Shown here: one piece after another, positions 8,676 to 18,573 of the stretch | Layout: every line of letters starts with the position of its first letter | Position numbering within the stretch: position 1 is the stretch's first letter | Assembly (NCBI RefSeq): GCF_001597745.1 | Contig: NZ_LUHJ01000035.1 | Location: 1-64,000, forward strand | DNA length: 64,000 nucleotides | Direction of reading: 5' to 3' | Source: Anabaena sp. 4-3 | Lineage (GTDB): Bacteria > Cyanobacteriota > Cyanobacteriia > Cyanobacteriales > Nostocaceae | Translations under genes and position numbers: made by a program | Notes under the pieces: model-generated | Databases searched by the model: none | What the model saw: only the letters and a program-made list of their open reading frames with translations | Told to the model about the DNA's origin: nothing

Positions 8676-9599
8676 TCAAAATAACCACAACCACATAGGC
8701 AAAGTCACCAACAAAAGCATAACTCCCACAGCCAAAGTTGACACAGCGAGATTACGGTCAAGATTAAAAGTTTCCGCAATCACCAAAGAAGCGAAAGCGG
8801 GAGGCATAGCCATTTGTAATATAATTACCTTAGCAGCAGACCCAGTTACACCCCAAAATGGCAAAGTCCAGCCTAAAATAACAGGAACAATCAGCATTTT
8901 AATCATTAAGCTGATGCCCACCTGGGGCAAGTTAACCGAAGTATTAAGTTTTGCCAAGCGCATCCCCATTAATACTAAAGATAAAGCAACTGTAGTCCAA
9001 GCTAATTTATCTAAAGTGAATGCGACTGCATCAGGAATTGCTACTTGGCGCAGTAGCAAACCCACGCCGAAACTCCAGATAGCGGGGTTAATCAAGATAG
9101 CTTTAGCGACTTGAGTAATTTGACTTTGTTGGCCATTGTCACCAAAACGCGCACCTAAAGCCACACCCAAAGCATAAGCACCGGGAAAAGAACCGAGTAA
9201 ATCGTAAAATAAAGCCCAAGCAAAGTATTCTTTACCTACCATTGCTAAGGTGACGGGAAAGCCGAGATAACCGGTATTACCAATCATGGCGGCTAATAGC
9301 AGACTACCTTGAGTGGATTTTTCCGGGCTAGTTTTGTTGTAGTATGTTTGGACTTTGATTCCTAGCCATGCTAACAATGCTCCTAGTAGGATAGCAAGAT
9401 GAGCGATCGCCGGAGCAATCCAAATTTGCCCTGATAAGTCAGCTTGACGTAAGAAAGCAATAATACTGATAGGGACTCCCACCCAGAAAAGGTATTGAGC
9501 TAAACGGGTAGGTACTGTATTGGGTAACTTTCGTCCCAACGTAAATCCTACTAAGACTAATCCCACAAGTTTGACGTATAGTTCTAGGAGATTTATCAA
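8676..9599 (-). CDS. AEC-family (auxin efflux carrier-like) permease
   Basis: 307 residues, nearly all membrane, with eight to ten hydrophobic segments in two halves. The first half has GFTLGRKLPN and AAMIGNTGYLGFPVTLAM; the second has VALSLVLMGMRLAKL and LQMAMPPAFASLVIAETFNLD. The NTGYLGFP and MAMPPAFASL segments are characteristic of AEC/PIN-like carriers, whose bacterial members move small organic acids. The substrate here is unknown. The gene is convergent with the phosphoribosyltransferase and divergent from the VanY-like gene across about 100 bases. Confidence 0.85.
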   Translation of the reverse strand: MINLLELYVKLVGLVLVGFTLGRKLPNTVPTRLAQYLFWVGVPISIIAFLRQADLSGQIWIAPAIAHLAILLGALLAWLGIKVQTYYNKTSPEKSTQGSLLLAAMIGNTGYLGFPVTLAMVGKEYFAWALFYDLLGSFPGAYALGVALGARFGDNGQQSQITQVAKAILINPAIWSFGVGLLLRQVAIPDAVAFTLDKLAWTTVALSLVLMGMRLAKLNTSVNLPQVGISLMIKMLIVPVILGWTLPFWGVTGSAAKVIILQMAMPPAFASLVIAETFNLDRNLAVSTLAVGVMLLLVTLPMWLWLF

Positions 9600-9700
9600 T
9601 GTTGTGTCTGAAGATATAAATGTAAAATGCTACCCAATAAGTTTATTTCTATTCAGTTTAAAATCTGTTATGAATTGTGAACATCAGCAGGAGTTGACCT

Positions 9701-10507
9701 GTGAATAAAGCTGGATATTCTGGAAAACCGGAAAACTCATGGAGTGAACCTAATGATGATATTCCAGCAGCTTTACGCGATACTCCCGATGTCGCGCCTA
9801 AATCAAAGTTGCAACCCTGGGTTTTGCTGGGTGGGGGAGTAACAATCTTTGTGCTGCTGGCTATTATTAGCGGTTTTTTATTTTCCCTGACTACACCCAA
9901 ACCAACCGCCGAGTCTGAAACTGCACCAGCTAATCCTAGCCCTACACCTATGGCGACTAATTCCCCCAATAATAGTGAGGTAGTATTAGGACATTTAGCA
10001 TACCCAGAAGCACCTGAATCAGAATTAGTACCAATTACCGCCGATAGACGCGTCAGACTGCGAAAAGTTGCCGCCGAAAGGTATCAGGCGATGGCTCAAG
10101 CGGCACGGAGTGAGGGGGTGATTTTAGTCCCAATTTCTGGCTTTCGTGCTGTGAAAGAACAGGAACAGTTATTTTTTAACATTGGCGCGCAACGCAATCA
10201 AACCCCAGCCCAAAGAGCAGCTTTGAGTGCGCCACCTGGGTATAGTGAACATCATACCGGTTATGCTGTGGATATTGGGGATGGAGCCGCACCCGCGACG
10301 AATCTACAAGTTATCTTTGAAAATACCAGAGCTTTTAAATGGCTACAAGCGAATGCTGCCCGCTTTGGCTTTGAGATGTCTTTTACGAAAGATAATTCCC
10401 AAGGGGTAAGTTATGAACCTTGGCACTGGCGTTTTGTAGGCGATCGCGATAGCTTAGAAACATTCTATAAAGCCAGAAATATCAAACCAGCTAAAATATC
10501 TCCATAA
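9701..10507 (+). CDS. D-alanyl-D-alanine carboxypeptidase, VanY-like (M15B)
   Basis: 268 residues from a GTG preceded by AGGAG (9689-9693). Residues 39-63 form a single membrane anchor after a short cytoplasmic tail. A Pro/Thr-rich linker follows (66-92), then the M15B peptidase domain. The zinc ligands are visible as SxHxxGxAxD (His184 and Asp191) and the WHW motif (His242); SGFRAVKEQEQLF precedes them. Such enzymes trim the terminal D-Ala from peptidoglycan stem peptides in the periplasm. A strong terminator hairpin lies 36 bases after the stop, so the gene is monocistronic. Confidence 0.92.
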   Translation: MNKAGYSGKPENSWSEPNDDIPAALRDTPDVAPKSKLQPWVLLGGGVTIFVLLAIISGFLFSLTTPKPTAESETAPANPSPTPMATNSPNNSEVVLGHLAYPEAPESELVPITADRRVRLRKVAAERYQAMAQAARSEGVILVPISGFRAVKEQEQLFFNIGAQRNQTPAQRAALSAPPGYSEHHTGYAVDIGDGAAPATNLQVIFENTRAFKWLQANAARFGFEMSFTKDNSQGVSYEPWHWRFVGDRDSLETFYKARNIKPAKISP

Positions 10508-10543
10508 CATTCGTATATATTGTTCAATCGTTGATGTACCACT

Positions 10544-10576
10544 AGAAGCCCAACTGCTCAGAGCTATTGGGCTTCT
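10544..10576 (+). terminator. Terminator hairpin after the VanY-like gene
   Basis: Perfect 10-bp arms AGAAGCCCAA and TTGGGCTTCT with a 13-base loop, followed by a short T-containing tail. Confidence 0.75.
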
Positions 10577-11145
10577 CATCTTGTAAACTCGTAATACAAA
10601 GAATCACATACAACCTGAAAGTCTGCATGCTGATGACAAAGTTATCTGAGACACTGAATAAATACTAAAATGCTTAATCATCTGAGTGAGAAGCACCGAA
10701 AAATTTATAAATAATGATAATCATTTAAGGTAGAGGTGGTAAAGAGTTAATCTTTGACTCTCTTATCCACTTACTTAATCATTATTGTCTTGTACTTTAC
10801 AGAAGTTTTATCAAAATAAATGACAAGCCTGTGGTAATGTAAAACACATCAAGTAAAATAGTTGATACTACCGAAAGTTGGTATACCAAAAACTTGTCCT
10901 TATATTCCCAAGAGGAAATGAGGGAATAGTAAAACTTTGGGAAACCTTTTCGGTATACTGACATTAGATACTTACAGAGTAGTAAACAATCAAACAATCA
11001 ACTCTGTTCAGCATCAAATACATATTGAGTTGCTTTGGAAACCAAAGCAATCAATATGTTCATGTCCGTACTCATGTTGACTATCAAACTACTAAAATTA
11101 CAAGCCAAATATTAGTTGAGTTGATTTTAGGATAACCTCAAGCCT
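10577..11145. other. Gene-free stretch upstream of the glycan cluster
   Basis: AT-rich, no convincing reading frame; the 66-codon minus-strand frame at 10797-10997 has no support. It should hold the promoter of the glycosyltransferase cluster, but I could not assign boxes confidently. Confidence 0.5.
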
Positions 11146-12249
11146 ATGAAATCACATACTCCCTTAGTTTCGGTGATTATCCCTGCCTATAATGCCGAGA
11201 AATTTATAGGCAAAACCTTACATTCTGTGTTATCTCAAACATACAAAAATATTGAGGTTTTAGTAGTTGATGATGGTTCTCTTGATCAAACGGCTGAAAT
11301 TGTGGAATCTTTTGCTCAAACTGATCATCGTGTCATCTTACTAAAACAGCAAAATCAAGGAGTTGCCATTGCGCGCAACTTAGCAATTACTAAGTCTCAG
11401 GGAGAATATATTGCGCCTATTGATGCTGATGATATATGGTATTCTCAAAAACTCGAAAAACAAGTAAAATGCCTATTAAATGCTGATGATTCTGTAGGAT
11501 TAGTCTATGCTTGGTCAGCATTCATTGATGAAGATGATGCTATTATTGGCAAATATAACTTTTGGTATTATCGACATATAAATAGTATAGAAGGAGAGGT
11601 GTACAAACAACTTTTGTACACAAATTTTATAGGTAATGCTAGTGTACCATTAATCCGGCGAGAGTGTTTTGACAAAGTTGGTTACTATAATAGTGAACTA
11701 AAACGGCAGAATGCTCAAGGCTGTGAAGATTGGGACATTTATCTCCGAATAGCTGAACATTATAAATTCCGTGTAGTGCGAGAATTTTTAGTGGGCTATC
11801 GTCAGGTAAATGGAAGTATGTCTAGGTCATATCTATCAATGGAGAAATCTTATAACTTAGTCATGCAAGATTCCCAAAAAAAACACCCAGAGATTCCCAA
11901 TAATATATTTAATTGGTCTGCTAGCTATTTTCAATACTATTTAGCACAGCAAACTCTCAAGTGTGATGACTATGGGAATGCTCTACTATTGTTGTACAAA
12001 GCAGTTAGGTTAGATGTGATGTTGCTCTTGCATCCTGGCGTGTATAAATGTATATTAAATATTATAATTCAGCAGTTGAAAACTTTAATTAAAGAAAAAT
12101 CTCATTCTAGGTTAGAAGCAAGTAAACCTTTGAGTGCTAACTATCAAATAACTGATATCAATCAAATCAAAATCCAACAACAAAAAACATGGAAAATATA
12201 TGACATGATTTTGTCTCAAAGATTAGAAATGATGTCGCAAAAAACATAA
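11146..12249 (+). CDS. GT2-family glycosyltransferase
   Basis: 367 residues. The GT-A fold is at 1-230: VSVIIPAYNAEKF, VVDDGS (41-45) and the metal-binding PIDADD at 91-96. ED(W/I)-type catalytic context occurs in CEDWDIYLRIAEHY. The C-terminal 130 residues are less conserved. It is closely related to the last gene of the cluster (19949-21103); both share SQTY/NQTY, QVKC and VGLVYAWS segments, pointing to an old duplication. The enzyme would add a sugar from a nucleotide-sugar to a glycan or lipid acceptor at the cytoplasmic face. First gene of the eight-gene cluster. Confidence 0.9.
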   Translation: MKSHTPLVSVIIPAYNAEKFIGKTLHSVLSQTYKNIEVLVVDDGSLDQTAEIVESFAQTDHRVILLKQQNQGVAIARNLAITKSQGEYIAPIDADDIWYSQKLEKQVKCLLNADDSVGLVYAWSAFIDEDDAIIGKYNFWYYRHINSIEGEVYKQLLYTNFIGNASVPLIRRECFDKVGYYNSELKRQNAQGCEDWDIYLRIAEHYKFRVVREFLVGYRQVNGSMSRSYLSMEKSYNLVMQDSQKKHPEIPNNIFNWSASYFQYYLAQQTLKCDDYGNALLLLYKAVRLDVMLLLHPGVYKCILNIIIQQLKTLIKEKSHSRLEASKPLSANYQITDINQIKIQQQKTWKIYDMILSQRLEMMSQKT

Positions 12250-12308
12250 TTTTTACGTTCATTTTCTATTGTAAATCAAAAATAATCTATAAACTTGCAT
12301 AAAAAATA

Positions 12309-14102
12309 ATGAAACGAAATCATGTATATAGCAATATCTTATTTATTTTAAAAGGTTATTATTGGGCGATTCCTGTAATTGTCTTACTGGGAACTCTCTC
12401 ATCTTTTTTTGAAGGGATAGGTATTAGCTTATTTATTCCATTATTGCAAAGCTTAGAACAGGCAGATTTACAAACAGGAAATAGCAATTTTTTAGTTGAT
12501 TGGCTCAATCGCTTATTTGTGGATATTACTCCGAATAACCGTTTAATAGTTATTGCTGTTTGTATTCTCGGCAGTATTTTTTTAAAAAACCTGCTAATTT
12601 ATAGTAATAGTGTTTTATTTGCTTGGTTTAATTCACGCATCAGCCATGATTTGCGTTCCAAAATTTTCAGGCAACTTTTAAGTATTAGCTATAGTTTTTT
12701 AGAAGGGAATGAATCAGGGAAATTGATGAATACTTTGGCGGCTGAAACTTGGCGGACTGGTCAGGCTTTATCAGCATTTGTGAGTATCATCATCAATTGT
12801 TGTACGATATTTGTGTTTATAATTTTGCTGCTGTTGCTTTCTTGGCAACTAACTATATTAGTGGCTATTTTGATGGCGTTAATATCTGTGATTATCCAGC
12901 TAGTTACACGCCAAGTCAAAAACTTAGGTCAGCAAGCAGTAGAAACTAATTCTGGACTGGCTAACCGGATGTGGGAAGGATTAGCTGGAATGAAAGTAAT
13001 TCGCGCCTTTGGGCGTGAAGATTACGAACAAGAACGTTTTGATAGGGTGTCTAGAAAGGTACGTAATATATTTTTCCAGCTTGATACACTCACCGGAATT
13101 GTTAATCCGATTTCTGAGGTTTTATCGGCAATTTTATTAGTGTGTATTTTAGTCATTACGTTACTGCAAGACCAAACATCTCTACCAAGACTACTTACAT
13201 TTATTTTTATTCTCTACCGCTTGCAGCCTCAAGTAAAGCAACTAGATGGGGCTAGGGTAAATCTGATTGCTTTGTCTAGTGCTGTAGAAGATGTAATATA
13301 TTTGTTAAATAGCGATGATAAACCTTATATTCGTTCAGGTAAGATTAACTTTAACAGTTTAAAGCAAGGAATTTATTTTGAATCAGTTAACTTTGCTTAC
13401 AACGTAGCAGAAAAACCTGCGCTGCAAGATATTTCAATTTTTATTCCTCAAGGTAAAACCACGGCTATAGTAGGCCCTTCAGGTGCGGGTAAATCTACAC
13501 TGATTGGCTTAATATGTCGGTTTTATAATCTAGAATCAGGACAAATATATGTTGATGATTATCCGCTTAGAGAACTCAACTTAACTGACTGGCGCAATCA
13601 AATTGCAATTGTTAGCCAAGATGTGCATATGTTTAGCACCACAGTTTTAGAAAATATCGCTTATGGTCGTTTAGATGCAACAGAAAATGAAATTATAGAG
13701 GCGGCAAAACTAGCAAATGCTCATAAATTTATTAGTGAATTGCCTCAAGGTTATGATACAAAAGTAGGCGATCGCGGCGTGCGCTTATCGGGAGGACAAA
13801 GACAACGCATTGCTTTAGCTAGGGCGATAGTCCGCAATCCAGAGATTCTGATTCTGGATGAAGCCACAAATGCGCTTGATAGTATTTCGGAACATTTAAT
13901 TCAAGAAGCTCTCAATACTCTCAGTGAAAATCGCACAGTAATTGTAATCGCCCATCGCCTAGCTACTATCGAACAAGCAGATAAAATAATTGTGCTAAAT
14001 GAGGGAAAAGTAGTTGAGCAAGGTAATATTCAAGATTTACTCCAATTACAAGGATTATTTGCCCAACTTTATAATTTGCAACACCGTAACGCTAATATCT
14101 AA
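12309..14102 (+). CDS. ABC exporter half-transporter (MsbA/HepA-like)
   Basis: 597 residues with a six-helix transmembrane domain (about 20-310) and a nucleotide-binding domain. Walker A is GPSGAGKS at 389-396, the ABC signature LSGGQ at 493-497 and Walker B ILILDEA just after 510; the H-loop is in VIVIAHRLAT. It should dimerise to flip a lipid-linked glycan or glycolipid. The family includes Anabaena HepA, which is needed for heterocyst envelope polysaccharide; fusion, length and glycosyltransferase neighbours fit that group, but I cannot claim orthology. It sits 59 bases after the first glycosyltransferase. Confidence 0.92.
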   Translation: MKRNHVYSNILFILKGYYWAIPVIVLLGTLSSFFEGIGISLFIPLLQSLEQADLQTGNSNFLVDWLNRLFVDITPNNRLIVIAVCILGSIFLKNLLIYSNSVLFAWFNSRISHDLRSKIFRQLLSISYSFLEGNESGKLMNTLAAETWRTGQALSAFVSIIINCCTIFVFIILLLLLSWQLTILVAILMALISVIIQLVTRQVKNLGQQAVETNSGLANRMWEGLAGMKVIRAFGREDYEQERFDRVSRKVRNIFFQLDTLTGIVNPISEVLSAILLVCILVITLLQDQTSLPRLLTFIFILYRLQPQVKQLDGARVNLIALSSAVEDVIYLLNSDDKPYIRSGKINFNSLKQGIYFESVNFAYNVAEKPALQDISIFIPQGKTTAIVGPSGAGKSTLIGLICRFYNLESGQIYVDDYPLRELNLTDWRNQIAIVSQDVHMFSTTVLENIAYGRLDATENEIIEAAKLANAHKFISELPQGYDTKVGDRGVRLSGGQRQRIALARAIVRNPEILILDEATNALDSISEHLIQEALNTLSENRTVIVIAHRLATIEQADKIIVLNEGKVVEQGNIQDLLQLQGLFAQLYNLQHRNANI

Positions 14103-14122
14103 AATAATTTAAGTAAATTTTT

Positions 14123-15334
14123 ATGCCTTATAAGATTCAAGAAATCGAGTTGACAGAACCCTTACCCACGGTATCACTATCCCCTGATGAGACGGGTATT
14201 GCTTTAATTGTCCGCCGCCAAGATAAACCGATTGGGTTTGTTATACAAGCATTACCAGCAAAAACTGTACTGGATGGCGAAGCAATAGGTAAATTAATTG
14301 CTCCAGAAATTAGCACTAAACTGATTCAAGAATATCTCCAAGCAGAATTAAATGTTGGTGTTAATCAAACTCCCTTCCCCTCAATAACTATTGCCATTTG
14401 TACCAAAGACCGCCCGGACAATTTAGCACGTTGTTTAGAATCTTTACAGGAATTCGCCAAACAAACTGCTCGATTAGAAGTTTTAGTTGTAGATAATGCA
14501 CCCTCAGATGATCGCACTCAAAAATTGGTTGAGTCATTACCTTGGGTGCGTTATGTGCGAGAACCGAAACCAGGGCTAGATTTTGCCAGAAATAAAGCTT
14601 TGCAATCAGCAAATGGTGAAATCCTCGCCTTTCTAGATGATGATGTGGTTGTAGATCGCAGATGGTTGTTAGGACTGATCACAGCATGGCGAGAAAATCC
14701 TGATGCGGCAGCTTTTACGGGTTTAGTATTGCCTTATGAATTAGAGACAGAAGCGCAAATTTTGTTTGAAAGTCGAGGCGGATTTCGTCGGGGTTTTGAA
14801 AAAATTCGCTATGGTCAAATTGTCACAGGTAATCCTTTATATCCCTGTGGCGCGGGAATATTTGGGGCAGGATGTAATATGGCATTTCGGCGAGAAATTT
14901 TATTAAAAATCGGGGGATTTGATGAAGCCCTAGATACAGGCGCGCCCTTACCGGGTGGGGGAGATTTAGATATTTTTTACCGTGTAATTCGGGCTGGTTA
15001 TACCTTAGTGTATGAACCTGAATATTTAATCTATCATCAACACCGTCGGGAATACGAAAAATTGCATCGTCAATACTGGAGTTGGGGTTTAGGATTTATG
15101 GCTTTTGTGATGAAAGCTTATCAAACTGATCCGACTCAACGTTCTCGTTTACGCAGTTTAATATTGTGGTGGATTAAGGATCAACTCAAGCAATTAAGAG
15201 ATAGTTGGCGAGGTCGCCATGTTTTACCCTCAAATATGATATGGGCAGAACTTTGGGGTGGTATTATGGGATTTTTTGGGGAATATCGCCGTTCTTTAAA
15301 ACGAATTGAAATGATTCGGAGGAAATTTTCATGA
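14123..15334 (+). CDS. GT2-family glycosyltransferase with N-terminal extension
   Basis: 403 residues. The first ~85 residues form a small domain not in standard GT2 enzymes. The catalytic domain starts at SITIAICTKDRPDNLARCL (87 on), with VVDNAPSDD and the metal-binding LDDDVVVD at 171-178. The GGGDLDIFYRVIRAGY stretch carries the ED-like acidic pair, and HQHRR follows. The C-terminal part is basic and may touch the membrane. It overlaps the next gene by 4 bases (ATGA) and is its paralogue in domain plan. Likely assembles the repeat unit exported by the neighbouring ABC protein. Confidence 0.9.
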   Translation: MPYKIQEIELTEPLPTVSLSPDETGIALIVRRQDKPIGFVIQALPAKTVLDGEAIGKLIAPEISTKLIQEYLQAELNVGVNQTPFPSITIAICTKDRPDNLARCLESLQEFAKQTARLEVLVVDNAPSDDRTQKLVESLPWVRYVREPKPGLDFARNKALQSANGEILAFLDDDVVVDRRWLLGLITAWRENPDAAAFTGLVLPYELETEAQILFESRGGFRRGFEKIRYGQIVTGNPLYPCGAGIFGAGCNMAFRREILLKIGGFDEALDTGAPLPGGGDLDIFYRVIRAGYTLVYEPEYLIYHQHRREYEKLHRQYWSWGLGFMAFVMKAYQTDPTQRSRLRSLILWWIKDQLKQLRDSWRGRHVLPSNMIWAELWGGIMGFFGEYRRSLKRIEMIRRKFS

Positions 15335-16632
15335 GTAATTTTACTCCTTGGAAAGTTTTGCATATTGACTTGAGTAAAGGTATACCAGAACTGCAACCTA
15401 AACCAAAGTATCAGGGGATATATGCTGTGTTTTGGTGGCGGGGTATTCCCCTGGGCGATCGCGAGATTTTTACAGCAGATTTACCCATCCCTCCAAGCGC
15501 ACTGCGAAATCTAGCATTGTCAGCGATTACACCAGCTGTAGGCGATCGCCTGTTAGAAAACGGTTTCAACGCACCTCTACCAGTGGTTTATCCCGATCCA
15601 GCATGGGATAAACCACCAGATTTTCAGGCTTTGTTGGCTTTGCAGCAACCCTTGGAGCAACTGCAACAAACTTACAACCAGCCAGTCAACAATAGCATCT
15701 CTGTAGTAATTTGTACACGCAACCGTCCCGAACAACTGGCGCGATGCTTGCGATCGCTGCTGAATTTATCCCAACCTCCGCAACAAATTATCGTCGTCGA
15801 TAACGCACCTGCAGACGATAGCACACGCCAGATAGTTGCACAAATGCCTGAGATTGAGTATGTCTTAGAACCACGACCAGGACTAAGCGTAGCGCGTAAT
15901 ACAGGTATTCGCCATTGTACCGGAGAAATTATTGCTTTTACAGATGATGATGTAGAAGTTCACCCAGACTGGTGTGTGCGTTTACAGCAAGCTTTTGTTA
16001 ACCCGAAAGTCCTCGCTGTGACTGGACTGATGTTACCGGCTGAACTCGAAACAGAAGCGCAATACATTTTCCATAAAGGTTCAGCAGATTCCAGTTGGGA
16101 ATACCGCGCTACAAACTTTGGGATGGAGTTCTTTGAAAATATGAAGTATCGTGGTGTCCCTGTGTGGCGAATTGGAGCAGGTGCTAACATGGCCTTTCGT
16201 CGTCAAGCTTTTGAAATCGTGGGATACTTCGACGAACGACTAGGAGCAGGTGCATCTGGATGTAGTGAAGATTCAGAAATATGGTACAGAATCCTGGCGG
16301 AAGGTTGGCTATGTCGCTATGAACCAACAGCAGTAGTTTTTCACTATCATCGCCGTGATTTTGATGCTTTCCAAGACCAAGCTTATCAATATATGCGCGG
16401 TCATGTAACAGCCTTGTTAGTACAATTTGCTAATTACAAACATTGGGGAAATTTACGCCGTTTGTACCTCACATTGCCCAAATATTATCTGACATCAATT
16501 TTGCGAACAGTCAAAAATGGTTTTGAGTCAAAATCTAGTTATATATTTGTACAGATTGCTGGTTGTTTAGCGGGAATTAAGTTTTACATAAATCATCGAA
16601 AAAAACCAGCGTGGACAGATAAAATTAGCTAG
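15331..16632 (+). CDS. GT2-family glycosyltransferase, paralogue of the preceding gene
   Basis: 433 residues. A 120-residue N-terminal extension (WKVLHIDLSKG...) is followed by the GT-A domain: SVVICTRNRPEQLARCL at 124-140, VVDNAPADD, and the metal-binding TDDDVEV at 204-210. The segment after it (TGLMLPAELETEAQYIF) closely matches the upstream gene, so the two arose by tandem duplication. A GGAGGA ribosome site at 15318-15323 lies inside the upstream gene, and the start codon overlaps its stop. The sugar and acceptor are unknown. Confidence 0.9.
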   Translation: MSNFTPWKVLHIDLSKGIPELQPKPKYQGIYAVFWWRGIPLGDREIFTADLPIPPSALRNLALSAITPAVGDRLLENGFNAPLPVVYPDPAWDKPPDFQALLALQQPLEQLQQTYNQPVNNSISVVICTRNRPEQLARCLRSLLNLSQPPQQIIVVDNAPADDSTRQIVAQMPEIEYVLEPRPGLSVARNTGIRHCTGEIIAFTDDDVEVHPDWCVRLQQAFVNPKVLAVTGLMLPAELETEAQYIFHKGSADSSWEYRATNFGMEFFENMKYRGVPVWRIGAGANMAFRRQAFEIVGYFDERLGAGASGCSEDSEIWYRILAEGWLCRYEPTAVVFHYHRRDFDAFQDQAYQYMRGHVTALLVQFANYKHWGNLRRLYLTLPKYYLTSILRTVKNGFESKSSYIFVQIAGCLAGIKFYINHRKKPAWTDKIS

Positions 16633-16701
16633 AAAATATTTCATAACTAACATCAACTGAGCTAATTAAAATCACTTAATCGGAAATCACCACCATCAAA
16701 T

Positions 16702-17466
16702 ATGCTGACAGCATCTACCAAACTAGATAATTATAAACTGCCTTTATCGCAATTTTTAGCCTGTAATCCTTTTCCAGAACCTCTGACTCAAGGATTTTTT
16801 TATCGGGAAAAAATGCGTGCTATTCATCATATTGCACCCAACCAACCATTACAAACAATTCTAGAGGTAGGTGGTGGTCAAAGTGGATTAACAGCTTTAC
16901 TATATCCCCAATCCAAAATTACTAATATAGACTTTAATCCTGAATATGCCAAAGCTGCTTGCAACCAGCAAGAGCGAGTCAACTTTGTTTGTGGAGATGC
17001 GACAGCTTTACCTTTTGCGGATGAATCCTTTGATGCAGTGACAATGTTCGACCTATTAGAACACGTCCCAGATGATCAAAAAGCAGTATCAGAGGCGTTA
17101 CGAGTATTGCGTCCCAATGGTTTCCTGTTAATTAGTACGCCTAATGAAAATTGGCGGTTTCCCTACTATCAATTTATGAAATCTCTTTGTCCCAGTGAAG
17201 CCGCAGTGATGGCGGAATGGGGTCACGTAAGACGTGGTTACACATTAGCAGAATTAAAAGATTTAATCAAGTTACCTTGTGAGAAATATGCTACTTTTAT
17301 TAATCCTGTGACTGTTCTATGTCATGATGTCGCATTCTCTAACTTATCCCATCGTCGTCGGCGCATTTTGTGTACGATGCTCAGTCCTGTAACATGGTTG
17401 AGTTATTATCTGCACCAACCACAAGCATTAGGAACAGAAACAGCTTACGTTTGGCAGAAAAATTAG
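16702..17466 (+). CDS. Class I SAM-dependent methyltransferase
   Basis: 254 residues. Motif I is LEVGGGQSG at 54-62, motif II the acidic end of NIDFNPEY, then GDATALPFADESFDAV and LLEHVPD, in the order seen in methyltransferase type 11 domains. EALRVLRPNGFLLISTPNE is the usual strand-4/5 region. Placement inside a glycan cluster suggests it methylates a sugar or lipid intermediate, which is inference only. It is separated by 69 bases from the upstream gene and 13 from the next. Confidence 0.88.
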   Translation: MLTASTKLDNYKLPLSQFLACNPFPEPLTQGFFYREKMRAIHHIAPNQPLQTILEVGGGQSGLTALLYPQSKITNIDFNPEYAKAACNQQERVNFVCGDATALPFADESFDAVTMFDLLEHVPDDQKAVSEALRVLRPNGFLLISTPNENWRFPYYQFMKSLCPSEAAVMAEWGHVRRGYTLAELKDLIKLPCEKYATFINPVTVLCHDVAFSNLSHRRRRILCTMLSPVTWLSYYLHQPQALGTETAYVWQKN

Positions 17467-17479
17467 AGCAATAATTATT

Positions 17480-18346
17480 ATGAAAAGTCTCCTGAAAAAT
17501 TTAGTTAAAAGTTCATTTCACTGGAAACAAACTCTGCATATAAAAGATAAACTGCAAAAAGACTGGGTGACTTATGAACCAGACTTAATTCCACCCTTGG
17601 CTTTGATGCGTCAGGAAGGTATTAGTGTACTCGAAGAATGGTTTCGTTGGGCGGAAGAATGGAGTATGTTCCTCAGAGTTTATGGAGGAATTACCAACAA
17701 CAGTGCTGTATTAGAAATAGGCTGTGGATTAGGTCGCACAGCTTTTCCTCTCCGCTATATTTTGTCTGCTGATGGTTCTTACGATGGTTTTGAAATCTGC
17801 CAAAACAAAATCAAATTTCTAGAGCAGACTTTTCACAAAGCCTATCCTAACTTTCGTTTCATCTGGGCTAACATCCATAATACCTTTTACAATCCTGATG
17901 GAGAAATCCGTGCAAGTGATTATCGCTTCCCCTACGCGGATGATTCCTTTGATATTGTCTACGCTGCTTCTGTGTTTACCCATCTGCTCCCGGAAATAGC
18001 AGCGCATTACTTCCAAGAGACGGCGCGGGTGTTGAAACCAGAAGGACGTTGTTTGTTTAGTTTTTTTCTACTTGACAATTATCAACCTGGAAAACCAAGA
18101 CCTTTGGGATTTAATCGCCCTGACTTCAACTTTGACTATCAATATGGTAGTTATGGTAGCGATTTTGCCCTGGTGAAACCAGACAACCCTGAATATATGA
18201 CAGCATACAGTCTGCGCTTGCTGGAACAGTTTGCTACACAAGCAGGTTTAGAGTTTGTCCAAGCACCCGTAACAGGACTGTGGTCTGGTAGTGCTTCAAG
18301 TTGGGTAGGCGCACAAGACCTAGTAATTTTAAAAAAGTCTAAGTAA
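17480..18346 (+). CDS. Class I SAM-dependent methyltransferase
   Basis: 288 residues. A 70-residue N-terminal segment is followed by motif I VLEIGCGLGRT at 77-87. FPYADDSFDIVYAASVFTHLLPE (split over the central strands) and TARVLKPEGRCLFSFF complete the Rossmann core. YDGFEICQNKI supplies the acidic SAM-ribose residue. It differs from the preceding methyltransferase in sequence and length, so the two are not recent copies and probably modify different positions. It lies 13 bases downstream of the first methyltransferase, so they are co-transcribed. Confidence 0.87.
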   Translation: MKSLLKNLVKSSFHWKQTLHIKDKLQKDWVTYEPDLIPPLALMRQEGISVLEEWFRWAEEWSMFLRVYGGITNNSAVLEIGCGLGRTAFPLRYILSADGSYDGFEICQNKIKFLEQTFHKAYPNFRFIWANIHNTFYNPDGEIRASDYRFPYADDSFDIVYAASVFTHLLPEIAAHYFQETARVLKPEGRCLFSFFLLDNYQPGKPRPLGFNRPDFNFDYQYGSYGSDFALVKPDNPEYMTAYSLRLLEQFATQAGLEFVQAPVTGLWSGSASSWVGAQDLVILKKSK

Positions 18347-18370
18347 GTAGGCTTAATTAATTGTTAGATA

Positions 18371-18464
18371 GTGGAACAGGCTTCTAGCCTGTTGACGGGC
18401 AAGACTTGTACTAAGCGTTCGACTGAGCTCACGCCGAAGTCTTGTCGAAGTATGCCCATACCAC
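18371..18464. repeat. Nested palindromic repeat between cluster genes
   Basis: GTGG (18371) to CCAC (18464) encloses a perfect hairpin (AACAGGCT, loop TCT, AGCCTGTT, 18375-18393). It also encloses a GGGCA/TGCCC pair (18397-18401 and 18453-18457) split by about 50 bases containing a second repeat with TTCGAC and GTCGAA ends. It looks like one dispersed repeat inserted in another. Confidence 0.5.
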
Positions 18465-18573
18465 ATTTTATATTTAATTGCAACCAGCTACTTATTCACA
18501 ATCAATCGGCTCAAGTTTGAGCAATGAAAATACAACGTTTTTCTCCTTAGTCAAAAATAATCTTCATCATCTC

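Noticed and set aside
10797-10997. 66-codon minus-strand frame upstream of the glycan cluster
   Set aside because: AT-rich, no ribosome site, no recognisable domain.
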